Assembly (NCBI RefSeq): GCF_036492635.1
Contig: NZ_AP025305.1
Location: 1 to 64,000, forward strand
Reading direction: 5' to 3'
DNA: 64,000 bases
From: Aureibacter tunicatorum
GTDB taxonomy: Bacteria; Bacteroidota; Bacteroidia; Cytophagales; Cyclobacteriaceae
Shown here piece by piece: positions 52,434 to 62,300 of this stretch (positions are counted from its first letter, which is position 1; each line of letters starts with the position of its first letter). A program made the translations under genes and the position numbers. The notes below the pieces were generated by a model. The model saw nothing but the letters and a program-made list of their open reading frames with translations, was not told the origin of the DNA and searched no databases.

Positions 52434-53249
52434 ATGAAAAGGACAGTATTAATCACAGGAACATCAACTGGTATAGGAAAATCGGCTGTAAAGAAATTTC
52501 ATGCTGAAGGCTGGAATGTAATTGCCACTATGCGCAACCCTGAAGCAGGGAAGGAGCTTGCTCAGTTGGACAATGTGTTGGTTGCGGAGCTGGATGTGAC
52601 AAAGATTGAGACGATTGAAAGTGCGATCGAATCAGGCATAGAAGAATTCGAAACGATCGATGTAGTCATCAATAATGCTGGATATGGCACTATGGGACCT
52701 TTGGAAGGTGCTTCAGAGGAATTGATGAAGCATATTTTTGAGGTGAATGTATTTGGAGTGGCAAGAGTTACTAAAGCTATTTTGCCTCATATGCGCGGCA
52801 ATAATAGTGGACTTATCGTAAATATCTCATCGATAGTAGGTAGAGCTACTTTTCCTTATCAAGCTTTGTATCACTCCACCAAACACGCACTGGAAGGACT
52901 AACCGAGGATTTGCAATATGAATTGAGGCCTTTGGGAATAAGAGTTAAGTTGGTAGAGCCAGGAGGTGTTAACACTGAATTTTTGAATAGTATCGCTTAT
53001 ACTGAGGTAGACGGAATAAAAGAATATGAGCCGGGCCTGGAGAAATATTATAAAGCGATAAAGAATTATACGCCAGAAATGCTGAGCACATCAGAACAAA
53101 TCGCGGATGTAGTCTTTGAGGCTTCGACTGACGACTCCAATACTTTGAGATATTTGGCCGGAGAAGATGCTAAGCAAACTCAACAAGCAAGATCGAATAT
53201 GTCAGATGAGGAATTTTATCAAATGATGAAAGATCAATTTAAGCTATAG
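52434..53249 (+). CDS. Short-chain dehydrogenase/reductase (SDR) family oxidoreductase
   Basis: NAD(P)-dependent SDR of 271 residues with the N-terminal TGTSTGIGKSA nucleotide-binding motif, NNAGYG, a catalytic Ser in NISSIVGRATFPYQ and YHSTK with the catalytic Tyr and Lys. The C-terminal part (VEPGGVNTEF) is that of the classical family. The substrate is not evident. It is probably co-transcribed with the DoxX-like gene 34 bases downstream and may be controlled by the nearby HxlR regulator. Confidence 0.92.
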   Translation: MKRTVLITGTSTGIGKSAVKKFHAEGWNVIATMRNPEAGKELAQLDNVLVAELDVTKIETIESAIESGIEEFETIDVVINNAGYGTMGPLEGASEELMKHIFEVNVFGVARVTKAILPHMRGNNSGLIVNISSIVGRATFPYQALYHSTKHALEGLTEDLQYELRPLGIRVKLVEPGGVNTEFLNSIAYTEVDGIKEYEPGLEKYYKAIKNYTPEMLSTSEQIADVVFEASTDDSNTLRYLAGEDAKQTQQARSNMSDEEFYQMMKDQFKL

Positions 53250-53283
53250 TATAGCTGAATTTCTTATAAAATAAGTTTATTCT

Positions 53284-53664
53284 ATGGCAAACTTGAGCAT
53301 ATATATATTGTCATTTATCATGTTGACAAGCGCTGTGGCGCATATTGTCGCTCCTGAGTTTTACAAGGCAATGATACCGAGTTTTATACCTTTTCTTGTG
53401 GCGAATATTTTGGCGGCTTTAGCTGAAGGAGCAATAGGCATATTGCTATTAATTCCGAAGTACAGACACATTGGAGGTCTGGGCTTTATGTTATTGATGA
53501 TGGCTTTTTTGCCAGTGCATATGTGGGATTTAGTTAGAGAAAATCCAGCAATCGGGCCTCCACCAGCTCCTGCGATTCGCTTGGCGTTTCAGTTTGCGCT
53601 GATATATGTTGGGTGGAGAATTTTCAAAAAGTTTTTAATGGCAAAAAGCAAAATTGATATATAG
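53284..53664 (+). CDS. DoxX-like membrane protein
   Basis: Protein of 126 residues with four hydrophobic helices (about 6-20, 34-60, 67-81 and 96-113) and a loop HMWDLVRENPAIGPPPAPAIRLAFQ matching DoxX-like small membrane proteins. Such proteins often accompany SDR or thiol-redox enzymes. No cofactor or catalytic residues are visible. It ends at a terminator shared with the convergent HxlR gene. Confidence 0.75.
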   Translation: MANLSIYILSFIMLTSAVAHIVAPEFYKAMIPSFIPFLVANILAALAEGAIGILLLIPKYRHIGGLGFMLLMMAFLPVHMWDLVRENPAIGPPPAPAIRLAFQFALIYVGWRIFKKFLMAKSKIDI

Positions 53665-53699
53665 CAATTGGATTAATTGCATGGTGTTTTGAGAATGAG

Positions 53700-53730
53700 A
53701 GGCGTGGAAATTCACGCCTTATTTCTTTAT
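53700..53730. terminator. Hairpin terminator shared by the DoxX-like and HxlR genes
   Basis: AGGCGTG and CACGCCT form a seven-pair stem with a six-base loop, followed on the plus strand by a T-rich tail. It borders the HxlR stop codon. Confidence 0.7.
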
Positions 53731-54105
53731 ATCTTCAACTTTGATAATCTTAGCTTTTTGTTCCGCAATTTTATTGCCCCATTCAGCTATATTTTTCAAT
53801 AGAGGAATCAATGAAATCCCGAAGTCGGTTAACGAATACTCGACTTTAAGTGGAGGCTTGGTAGTGTAGACTTTTCGATTTACTATGCCATCGGATTCCA
53901 ATTGCTTGAGTTGAAGGCTTAATGTTCTCTCTGTGACGACAGGCATTGTCTTTTTTAGTTCGTTGTACCTTTTAGGGCCATCTATCAAATGGTATAAAAT
54001 GACGGTTTTCCATTTTCCTCCGATATAGTCCATGGTGATGCTGGTAGAGCATGGATATAGCTTTTCATTTATTTTAAATAATTCCGAGTCGCACTTAATC
54101 TTCAT
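53719..54105 (-). CDS. HxlR-family winged-helix regulator
   Basis: Redox- or aldehyde-responsive type repressor/activator of 128 residues. The HxlR pattern is clear: CSTSITMDYIGGKWKTVILYHLIDGPKRYNELKKTMPVVTERTLSLQLKQLESDGIVNRKVYTTKPPLKVEYSLTDFG. The conserved cysteine is in YPCSTSI. The frame starts from a TTG at 54129, but the ATG at 54105 is more likely. It is divergent from the DJ-1/PfpI gene, and two palindromes lie between them. Confidence 0.9.
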   Translation of the reverse strand: MKIKCDSELFKINEKLYPCSTSITMDYIGGKWKTVILYHLIDGPKRYNELKKTMPVVTERTLSLQLKQLESDGIVNRKVYTTKPPLKVEYSLTDFGISLIPLLKNIAEWGNKIAEQKAKIIKVEDIKK

Positions 54106-54121
54106 AGCATGTTTTGTTATG

Positions 54122-54158
54122 CTATCCAAAAGGATAGTTATTGTAAAGGTATTTTACA
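54122..54158. promoter_or_regulatory. Two palindromes between the HxlR and DJ-1/PfpI genes
   Basis: CTATCCAAAAGGATAG (54122-54137, perfect with a four-base centre) and TGTAAAGGTATTTTACA (54142-54158, six-base arms) lie in the divergent gap just upstream of the HxlR start. They are the best candidates for HxlR operators and promoter elements. Confidence 0.55.
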
Positions 54159-54234
54159 TTAATTATTATTGCAACTATAAATTTTATAGTCATGTAATTA
54201 ATAGTGTTATTTTATAAAAAATAGGATTGAGAAA

Positions 54235-55041
54235 ATGAAAAAATACAGATTCTTACTAAAGAGTTCCTTGTTGTTGATAGCTATGCTTGTGACATTAGGA
54301 GCCTGCGAACAGCAAAATAAAAACTCAGAGTCGAAGAGTATTTCTGTTGACGAAAGTCAAAAAAAGATTCTTATTGTTCTTACGAGCAATGACAAGCTTG
54401 GAGATACTGGAAATCAAACAGGTTATTGGATAGAGGAATTGGCTAGTCCTTATTATGCATTCAAAAAGGAAGGCTTTGATGTAGTGATGGCATCTGTTAA
54501 TGGTGGCTTGTCTCCATTTGATCCAGGCAGTGCCGCGGAAGGAGCCATTAACGAAGAAGGAAAGAAATTTCAAAATGATGAGGACGCTCAAAACTTGGTT
54601 CAAAATACGGTGAAATTGAGCGATATCAATCCATCTGATTTTGATGCTGTTTTCTATCCCGGCGGGCATGGACTATTGTGGGATTTAGTAAATAATTCTG
54701 AGTCGATAAGTTTGATAGAGTATTTTAATAATTCGGGCCAGCCAGTGGCTACTGTATGCCATGGACCTGCAGTATTGGCTAATGCCAAGCAAAAAGACGG
54801 TTCTCCATTAGTGCAAGGTAGAAAAGTGACAGGCTTTTCTGATGCCGAAGAATCAGCGATTTCTCTCACTGAGGTGGTTCCTTTTTTATTGGAAGAGAAA
54901 TTTAGAGAGAGCGGAGCTGATTATAGCAAAGGAGAGAACTGGGCAAGTTATGTTGTCGTGGATGAAAATCTAATTACAGGACAAAATCCCGCTTCGTCAT
55001 CAGCAGTAGCTGTAGAGTTGATTAAAAAATTAAAGCAATAA
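54235..55041 (+). CDS. DJ-1/PfpI (Hsp31-like) family lipoprotein
   Basis: Protein of 268 residues with a lipobox Cys24 (LGACEQ), so it is anchored to a membrane rather than cytoplasmic like most relatives. The DJ-1/PfpI fold is shown by VFYPGGHGLLWDLV (oxyanion and Glu region), the nucleophile Cys in ATVCHGPAVLANAK, and the C-terminal LITGQNPASSSAVAVELI. Some relatives act on glyoxals or serve as chaperones. The role here is unknown. It is divergent from the HxlR regulator, which probably controls it. Confidence 0.9.
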   Translation: MKKYRFLLKSSLLLIAMLVTLGACEQQNKNSESKSISVDESQKKILIVLTSNDKLGDTGNQTGYWIEELASPYYAFKKEGFDVVMASVNGGLSPFDPGSAAEGAINEEGKKFQNDEDAQNLVQNTVKLSDINPSDFDAVFYPGGHGLLWDLVNNSESISLIEYFNNSGQPVATVCHGPAVLANAKQKDGSPLVQGRKVTGFSDAEESAISLTEVVPFLLEEKFRESGADYSKGENWASYVVVDENLITGQNPASSSAVAVELIKKLKQ

Positions 55042-55098
55042 ACTGCTTGAGTAAAAAGGCATGCGCTTTGTTCTTTTTATTATCTAATTATACTTGAT

Positions 55099-56142
55099 AT
55101 GAAAATTCGTCCAAATGCATTTTTTCAAGCATTTGCTTTTTGCGCATGCTTTTTTATCGTTTCAATAGTCTATGGACAAAAGCCGGTTAGATTGGCGAAG
55201 TTCAAGGGGATGCAAGTAACGGGAATAACCGTGTCCAGCTCGGGAAGAATATTTGCAAATTTTCCAAGATGGAGAAAAGATGTTCCTGTGTCAGTGGTAG
55301 AAGTAAGCCCTATTGATGGATCTTATAGCGACTATCCGGATACGGATTTTAATCGCTGGAAGATTGGAGACAAGCCGGAAGATATCTTCATGGCGGTGCA
55401 GTCTGTCATTGCTCATGAGAATAATTTATATGTGCTAGACACAAGAAATCCTTTGTTTGAGGGTGTTGTTGACGCTCCTCGGATATTTGTATTTGACTTG
55501 AGAGACAACCAATTGATAAAAACTTATAAATTAAGCGAAGGTGTTTTTCACAAGGATTCGTATATAAATGATTTGAGAGTGGATAACGAGCTTGGCAAGA
55601 TTTACATGACCGATTCGGGGCATGCGGGATTAGTGATTCTTGATATGAAGTCTGGAAAAAACTTCAGGGTTTTGGATAATCATTATTCAACCAAAGCAGA
55701 AGCCAATTTTCTTACTATTGACGGAAAAAAATGGAAAAATACTGTTCATTCGGATGGAATTGCTTTGGATGAAAAGAAAGGAAAGCTATACTACCATAGT
55801 TTGACAGGGTACAGCTTGTATGCGGTGGATACCGAATCGCTAGCGGAGAATTCTCCAGCATTGGGGGAGAAAGTGGAATTGGTGAGCAAAACCCCAGCGC
55901 CTGACGGGATGATATTCGATAAAAAGGGCAATCTATATTTTGCGGATTTAGAACATCATAGCATTAAGTATTTGACTCCGAGAGGAAAAATAAAGACTTT
56001 GTATAAAGGCAAAAAAGTTAGGTGGGCGGATACTTTTAGTATTTTTGAAGATTATTTATACTATACCAACTCAAGAATTCACGAAGCCGACGGCGATATT
56101 TCCGACATGTATTTTTCAATTTATAAAATCAAGCTGCCATAA
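55099..56142 (+). CDS. Secreted yellow/MRJP (SMP-30-like) beta-propeller protein
   Basis: Protein of 347 residues with a signal peptide (to about residue 26, VYGQ). It has a six-bladed propeller pattern with repeated DG and NLY motifs: ISSSGRIFANFPRW-like start, NDLRVDNELGKIYMTDSGHAGLVILD, HSDGIALDEKKGKLYYHSLTGYSLYAVDT and PDGMIFDKKGNLYFADLEHHSI. It fits the major royal jelly/yellow family; the dopachrome activity known for insect members cannot be inferred here. A terminator-like hairpin follows at 56244. Confidence 0.85.
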   Translation: MKIRPNAFFQAFAFCACFFIVSIVYGQKPVRLAKFKGMQVTGITVSSSGRIFANFPRWRKDVPVSVVEVSPIDGSYSDYPDTDFNRWKIGDKPEDIFMAVQSVIAHENNLYVLDTRNPLFEGVVDAPRIFVFDLRDNQLIKTYKLSEGVFHKDSYINDLRVDNELGKIYMTDSGHAGLVILDMKSGKNFRVLDNHYSTKAEANFLTIDGKKWKNTVHSDGIALDEKKGKLYYHSLTGYSLYAVDTESLAENSPALGEKVELVSKTPAPDGMIFDKKGNLYFADLEHHSIKYLTPRGKIKTLYKGKKVRWADTFSIFEDYLYYTNSRIHEADGDISDMYFSIYKIKLP

Positions 56143-56243
56143 TTTTTATTATTTTTCTTTGTTGGCTTTAGTAAGCAAAAGCATGCCTCAAGCATAGAGT
56201 TTCAGTAAAAACCATTCATGTAATCAGCTTGTAAACCATTCAG

Positions 56244-56290
56244 AAACCTTCTTGAAAGAGCTTCAGGGCGGTTTTTTATTTTTTTTAAAA
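56244..56290 (+). terminator. Imperfect hairpin and T-run after the yellow-family gene
   Basis: An AAACC...GGTTT outer stem with an inner TGAA/TTCA stem is followed by a long T-rich run. There is one mismatch and two G-U pairs, and it lies about 100 bases after the stop. Confidence 0.55.
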
Positions 56291-56336
56291 GATCGATAAT
56301 AATATAATAAATGTCTTCGTTCCACCAGTAGAAAAA

Positions 56337-56735
56337 ATGATATTCTGTTTGGAAAAGACTATTAAAATAAGATGGATCAATAGGCTCATAGCGATTATGA
56401 TGAGCATCCACATATTCAACGTAAGTGTGAATGTGGACGACCACTTATTGCCTATGACTCAGCAAAGGGTCGAATCCAATCAGATTGAGAGTTTTGTCGA
56501 ATTGGCGGGTAGAATATTGGATGTGAATTACATGATTCCTGATTTGCCTTTTGGACAAGATGAGAACAAATTCTTTAGCGGCATAGTATTATTCAGCTGC
56601 GATGTCCCCAAGTTTGAATTGAACATCAACAATTGTACATATATAGACAAGTCGTTTTCGGCATTTTTCAAATACGCCGAGTACCAAACTCCAATCAAGG
56701 AGATTATTCCTCCTCCACCTAAATGTATTTCATAA
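56337..56735 (+). CDS. Small secreted or membrane-anchored protein, paralogue of the protein at 30400
   Basis: Protein of 132 residues with the same order of features as the gene at 30400: one hydrophobic segment, then HIFNVSVNVDD, IESFVELAG, LPFGQDENK and a C-terminal IIPPPPK cluster. The mature part has two cysteines (near NNCTY and CDVPK) that the paralogue lacks. It lies 183 bases upstream of the RND efflux operon in the same direction, and an accessory role in that system is possible but unproven. Confidence 0.65.
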   Translation: MIFCLEKTIKIRWINRLIAIMMSIHIFNVSVNVDDHLLPMTQQRVESNQIESFVELAGRILDVNYMIPDLPFGQDENKFFSGIVLFSCDVPKFELNINNCTYIDKSFSAFFKYAEYQTPIKEIIPPPPKCIS

Positions 56736-56918
56736 TAGGGCTTTCTTCATGCTAAGCGGTTTTGGACTTTGTATAAGTCAAAATGGCTGTAATAAGAAAT
56801 AGCTCATCTTTTTAGTGGCATGTATCGCTGTTGCGTAGGCTTTCGATGATTATAAGGTAAGTCTTCAAGGCTTGGCATGCCCGCTCATTGATTCAATTTT
56901 TATTTAATTATTCTAATT

Positions 56919-58181
56919 ATGAAATACATAATGACAGCTGTTATGTGGCTGGGCATTCATGCTATGGTTATTGCCGAAGAACGCATGACATTGTCTTTGC
57001 CACAGGCTGAAAAAATATTCTTAGAGCAAAATCTTGACCTTATCGCCAGAGAATTTGACATTTCTATTGCCGATGCGGAGATTTTGCAGGCTAAGCTTTG
57101 GCCAAATCCCGAGTTGAGATTGGAGTTCGCCGCTTATGATTTGGAAGACAAGAAGTTCTTCCAAACTGGTGACAGAGCCCAACGAATGGTGGAACTTATG
57201 CAAACAGTGAAGCTAGGCGGCAAGATTAAGAAAAATGTCGCAGTGAAAGAGGTGGAAAAAGAAATCGCGCAAGTGGAGTTTTACGACTTCATGAGAGAGT
57301 TGAAAAATATTCTCAGGGTTACATTCGCCCAATCATATTTTCAAAGCCAGATGGTGGGTATTTATGAAGAAGGAATTTCTCCTCTAAGCAATTTGATACA
57401 GAGCTATAAAGATGAGTATAACAAAGGCAATATTTCCAAAGCCGAATTGACGAGGTTAAGGTTTTTGCTTACGAGCCTTCAAAAAGAGCAACTGGACTTA
57501 AAGAACGAGCTCGTTGAGCAAAATTCAGAGTTAAAGTTATTGCTTAATTTAAATCCAAACGTGGATTTGGAGCTTGTTTTTGACGAAGAAAGATATGGTT
57601 TGAATCTGCTGGAAACTATCAATCAGGAGGATTATGTAGCTCAAGCTTTTGAAAATAGGTTTGATTATAAAGCCACTGAGCTGGAAAAGAAACTGGCAGG
57701 AGCTATTATAAAAGCCGAAAAAGCGGAAGCTATTCCTGATTTGGAGATTGGGATGCTTTACGACAGGAGAGGTTCTTTCCAAGCGGATTATTTTGGACTT
57801 CAGATGAATATTGACTTGCCGATATTTGATAGAAACCAAGGGAATATAGCCGCCGCGAAGATGCTATATGAGCAAAAGCAGGTAGAGTTGGAAGCTAGTG
57901 GCAAAAGAATTGAAAGCGAAACGCTTCAAGCTTATCAAATCTTGAAAAACAACGAGCAGTTGTATTTTGAGCTGGATAAAGAGCTTGGAGAAGATGCAAG
58001 TCTTGTGATGCAAGGCATTGTTGACAACTTCAAACTCAATCATTTGAGTTTATTGGAGTTCATAGACTTCTTTGAAAGCTATAAAGACAACTATGATCAA
58101 TTTCTGCAAGTGAAATACGGTTTGTTTGACAGTATGCAGCAAGTGAACTATGCTACGGGCAAGGACTTTTTCACATTCTAA
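56919..58181 (+). CDS. TolC-family outer-membrane protein of the RND efflux operon (CusC/CzcC-like)
   Basis: Protein of 420 residues with an N-terminal signal region (MKYIMTAVMWLGIHAMVIAEE) and the family segments LSLPQAEKIFLEQNLDLIAREFDI, LWPNPELRLEFAAYD and MQTVKLGGKIKKNVAVKEVEK. The last is typical of CzcC/CusC-type channels. A second helical repeat follows with AEAIPDLEIGMLYDRRGSF and MNIDLPIFDRNQGNI. It is the first gene of a tripartite efflux operon and its stop lies 22 bases before the adaptor ATG. Confidence 0.92.
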   Translation: MKYIMTAVMWLGIHAMVIAEERMTLSLPQAEKIFLEQNLDLIAREFDISIADAEILQAKLWPNPELRLEFAAYDLEDKKFFQTGDRAQRMVELMQTVKLGGKIKKNVAVKEVEKEIAQVEFYDFMRELKNILRVTFAQSYFQSQMVGIYEEGISPLSNLIQSYKDEYNKGNISKAELTRLRFLLTSLQKEQLDLKNELVEQNSELKLLLNLNPNVDLELVFDEERYGLNLLETINQEDYVAQAFENRFDYKATELEKKLAGAIIKAEKAEAIPDLEIGMLYDRRGSFQADYFGLQMNIDLPIFDRNQGNIAAAKMLYEQKQVELEASGKRIESETLQAYQILKNNEQLYFELDKELGEDASLVMQGIVDNFKLNHLSLLEFIDFFESYKDNYDQFLQVKYGLFDSMQQVNYATGKDFFTF

Positions 58182-58203
58182 CAACACTTAAACATTGATA
58201 AAA

Positions 58204-59280
58204 ATGAAATCATTACAATATATATTATTGGCTGTAGCGGCTGTCATTTTAATGTCTTGCGGCGGAGAAAAAGAAGTTTCCAATGATGTCTCGCTTGACT
58301 TTTCCTCAAATGAGAAAGTGACGATAAGCCAAGCGATGGAAAAGAACTATAAGGAAGAACTATTCTTCAAAGGAAAAATCGAGGCACTGCCGGCATTGAA
58401 TTTTGAGATTCCTTCTACAGTAAGCGGCAAGGTGATCTGGAGCGATTTGAATATTGGAGACCCTGTTAAGAAAGGACAAAGACTAGCAAGCATTTACTCT
58501 TACGAGATGGCTGATTTTCAAAAAGAAATCAAAGCTTCAAAAGCCGTTTTGGAAAGAGAAAAAAGAGAGTTTACCGCTGCGGAGAGCATGCACGCAAGTG
58601 GTTTGATATCAGCGGCAGAGTTCGAAGCGGCTAAAGCGGAGTTTGTTGAGGCAAAGTCGGAATATGATAAAAATATGCAACAGGCAAGATTATATGGCGA
58701 CAATGGCCAAGCGACATTTCATATTAACTCGCCTGTGGACGGTGTGATCGTAACAAAAAATATTCGCAAAGGGCAACGAGTAACAGAGTCTTTTGAAGAA
58801 TCAGCTTTTGTAGTGGCGGATCTTTCTCAAGTAAGAGTGAAGCTTAATGTTTTTGAATCGGATATTCGAAAGATCAAGAAAGGGAGCCAAGTCATGCTAA
58901 GCACTTTGGCCGATTCAGAAACAGTGATTGTAGGATATATTGACAGAATCAGCAGTGTCTTGGATCCTGAGTCAAAAGTCATGAGCGCGTATTTGACTTT
59001 GGACAATCCCGATAGAAATCTCATACCGGAGATGTTTGTAATGGCTAAAGTGCAAGAGCTTGAAGGCAAGATGCTTACAGCGGTTCCTTCCAAGGCTGTG
59101 ATTTTTGATCAAGACAAGAATTTCGTGGTGAAGACTGATGGAAAAGATTATGAAATCGCCGAAGTGAAGCTTAAAGGAGAGCAAAATTCGGAGTACTTTA
59201 TAGAAGGTTTGGCCAGCGGAGAAGCGGTGGTTAGCGCGGAAGCATTGATGGTGTATACAGCGATCAAACAGGCCTCTTAG
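58204..59280 (+). CDS. RND efflux periplasmic adaptor lipoprotein (CzcB/CusB-like)
   Basis: Membrane-fusion protein of 358 residues from the ATG at 58204; the TTG three codons earlier is not needed. Its lipobox Cys19 (LMSC) precedes a barrel-sandwich domain, INSPVDGVIVTKNIRKGQRVTE (lipoyl half), and a helical hairpin (about 100-155). The C-terminal membrane-proximal domain has TAVPSKAVIFDQDKNFV. No Met-rich Cu(I)-binding N-terminus and no His-rich stretch is visible, so metal specificity is unknown. Confidence 0.9.
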   Translation: MKSLQYILLAVAAVILMSCGGEKEVSNDVSLDFSSNEKVTISQAMEKNYKEELFFKGKIEALPALNFEIPSTVSGKVIWSDLNIGDPVKKGQRLASIYSYEMADFQKEIKASKAVLEREKREFTAAESMHASGLISAAEFEAAKAEFVEAKSEYDKNMQQARLYGDNGQATFHINSPVDGVIVTKNIRKGQRVTESFEESAFVVADLSQVRVKLNVFESDIRKIKKGSQVMLSTLADSETVIVGYIDRISSVLDPESKVMSAYLTLDNPDRNLIPEMFVMAKVQELEGKMLTAVPSKAVIFDQDKNFVVKTDGKDYEIAEVKLKGEQNSEYFIEGLASGEAVVSAEALMVYTAIKQAS

Positions 59281-59321
59281 GATCTATTCGATTTAAATTC
59301 CAACCGTGAACGAAATTAGTT

Positions 59322-62300
59322 ATGCATAAATTTGTAAAAAGCATTATAAGCTTCTCGTTGCAGAATAGGTTTTTTATATTCTTCATGACGGGAGTGCTGA
59401 TCGTAGCTGGCCTTTTGAGTTTTAAGAATACTCCTATCGAGGCCTTTCCTGATGTGACCAATCCTAAGGTGGTGATTATTTCCCAGTGGCCTGGAAGAAG
59501 CGCCGAGGAGATAGAAAAGTTCATATCTATTCCGATAGAGATAGAGTTGAATTCCGTGCCGGGAAAAACCAATATTCGATCCATATCATTGTTTGGATTA
59601 TCTGTCGTTACCGTGAGTTTTGGAGATGGCGTGGATGAGTTCAAGGCTCGGCAATTGGTGGCGAATAGGCTGATGAATGTGGATATGCCGGAAGACATTG
59701 TGGCAGAGATGCAGCCGTCTTATGGACCTACAGGAGAGATATTCAGATATACTTTGCAGTCGGATACCAAAACGGTAAGAGAGCTGAAAACATTGCAGGA
59801 CTGGGTGATAGAGCGAAGATTGAGAGCTGTGCCGGGTATTGCCGATGTGGTGAGCTTTGGCGGCGAGGTGAAAACATATGAAGTCAGCGCGGACCCGGTA
59901 AAGATGGCTCAGTATGGGATTACTGCATTAGAGCTATATGAGGCTTTGGCGAACAGTAATATTAACGTAGGCGGCGATATTATTGAGAGAAACAATCAAG
60001 CCTATGTGGTGAGAGGAATGGGACTTTTGAATGATATTGAAGAAATAGAAAATGTCATCGTGGATAAGATTGACGATACGCCTATTTTGGTGAAAAATGT
60101 CGCAAAAGTATTCGAGAACCATATGCCAATGTTGGGTATTGTAGGCGTGAATGGCGAGGATAAAGTTGACAAATCCAATTTGGTGCAGGGTATTGTGGTG
60201 ATGAGAAAAGGGGAAAACCCCGGTATCGTGATCGACAGGCTTAAAGATAAAATCGAACAATTGGAAAGAGATGTCCTGCCTGATGATGTGAAAATGGTTA
60301 CATTTTATGATCGATCAAATCTAATCGAGTATACGACATCCACTGTTCTGAAAAATTTGTTTGAAGGGATTTTCTTCGTGATAATTTTCGTAATGCTCTT
60401 CATGGCGGATTGGCGAACGACATTCATGGTGAGTATCATAATTCCTTTATCCTTGCTATTTGCTCTGGTGTGTATGCGGATTCAAGGCATGTCCGCCAAT
60501 TTACTGTCTTTAGGAGCTATAGATTTCGGAATTATCGTAGATGGAGCCGTGGTGATGGTCGAGGGGCTCTTTGTAGTGCTGGACCGAAAAGCCAAAAAGC
60601 TTGGCATGGATAAATACAACAAACTTTCCAAGCTAGGAATAATCAAGAAGTCAGGATCCATGCTTGGCAAGAATCTGCTTTCTTCCCAGTTGATTACCAT
60701 TCTCGCTTTGGTGCCGATTTTCGCTTTTAGAGAAGTGGAGGGCAAAATGTTCTCGCCTTTGGCTTATACTTTTGGTTTTGCATTGTTGGGAGCTTTGATT
60801 ATGTCTTTGACTTTAGTGCCGGCAATGGTCAGCTTCTTCCTCAATAAGGATGTGAAAGAAAAGGACAATTTCTTTGTGAGAAATGTCCATAAGTGGACGT
60901 ACAATGTATTTGTTGGCGCTTTTAGAAAGAAGAAGCTTACGTTCACTATTGCTTTGGCTATATTAGTTGGAGGAATGGGTGCTGCAACGAAACTTGGAAC
61001 GGAGTTTTTGCCTCAGCTTAATGAGGGAGCGATTTACATCCGTGCGATGATGCCGATAAGTACCAATCTGACGAAATCCCACGAGTATACAGAAGAAATT
61101 CGTCAGGTGATAAGATCGTTTCCTGAAGTAAAATCTGTATTGTCTCAGACAGGACGACCTAATGACGGAACAGATCCTACAGGTTTTTTTAACATTGAAA
61201 TGCATGCTGAGCTATTTAAGCCGGAGGATTGGGAACGAGACATTTCCAAGGCCGAGCTTATCGAGGAAATGCAGCAAAAGTTGGAGAAGTTTCAAGGAGT
61301 GAATTTTAATTTTTCCCAACCAATTATGGATAATGTGGAGGAATCCGTTTCAGGAGTGAAGGGAGCGATTGCATTGAAAATATTTGGCAGAGATATCTTC
61401 GAGCTTGAAGCTTTGGCTAACGAAGCTAGAGTAGCTTTGAGCGATGTGGAAGGCATTGAGGACCTTAGAGTTGTGCCTTTGGGCGGTCAGCCTGAATTGC
61501 AGATAGACTTGAGCCAAGATAAGATGGCGCTCTATGGAGTGCAAACAAGCGACGCTCAAAGCGTGATAGAAATGGCTATTGGTGGTAAGGCAGCGACTCA
61601 ACTTTATGAAGGAGAGAAGAAATTCGACATACGCGTCCGTTACCAAGAAGATTATCGCAAGAGCGCGAAGGAAATCGGAGATATCTTAGTGCCTACATTG
61701 AGAGGTTCGAAGATCCGACTGAAGGAAATCGCTGAGATAAAGAATGTGACTGGTCCGGCTTTCGTATTTAGAAGCGATAATGAAAGATTCGCCGCATTGA
61801 CATTTTCTGTAAGAGGAAGGGATTTGGGTAGTACTATTGCCGAAGCCCAAGAAGTGTTTGGTGAAAAAGTTCAATTGAAGCAAGGAATGCATGCTAGTTG
61901 GAATGGCGAGTTTGAAAGCCAGGTAAGAGCTCAGAAGACGCTTAAGCAAGTAGTGCCGGTAGTATTTGTGTTGATCTTTATTGTATTGCTGACTACGTTT
62001 GGCAATGCGAAGGATGCAGGGCTTGTGATGCTGAATGTGCCGTTTGCATTGGTTGGAGGAATCTTTGGCTTGCACTTGTTTGGCGTTAACTTCAGTATTT
62101 CGGCAGGAGTTGGTTTTATTGCTTTGTTTGGTATATGTGTGCAAAATGGAGTGATATTGCTGTCGAAGTTCAAGTCCAATTTGCAAGAGCGGATGAGTTT
62201 GGACGAGGCGATTAGAAATGGAATTGATTCCAGAATCAGACCTGTGTTGATGACAGCTACGACATCGTTTATTGGTTTGATACCAGCAAGTTTATCTACG

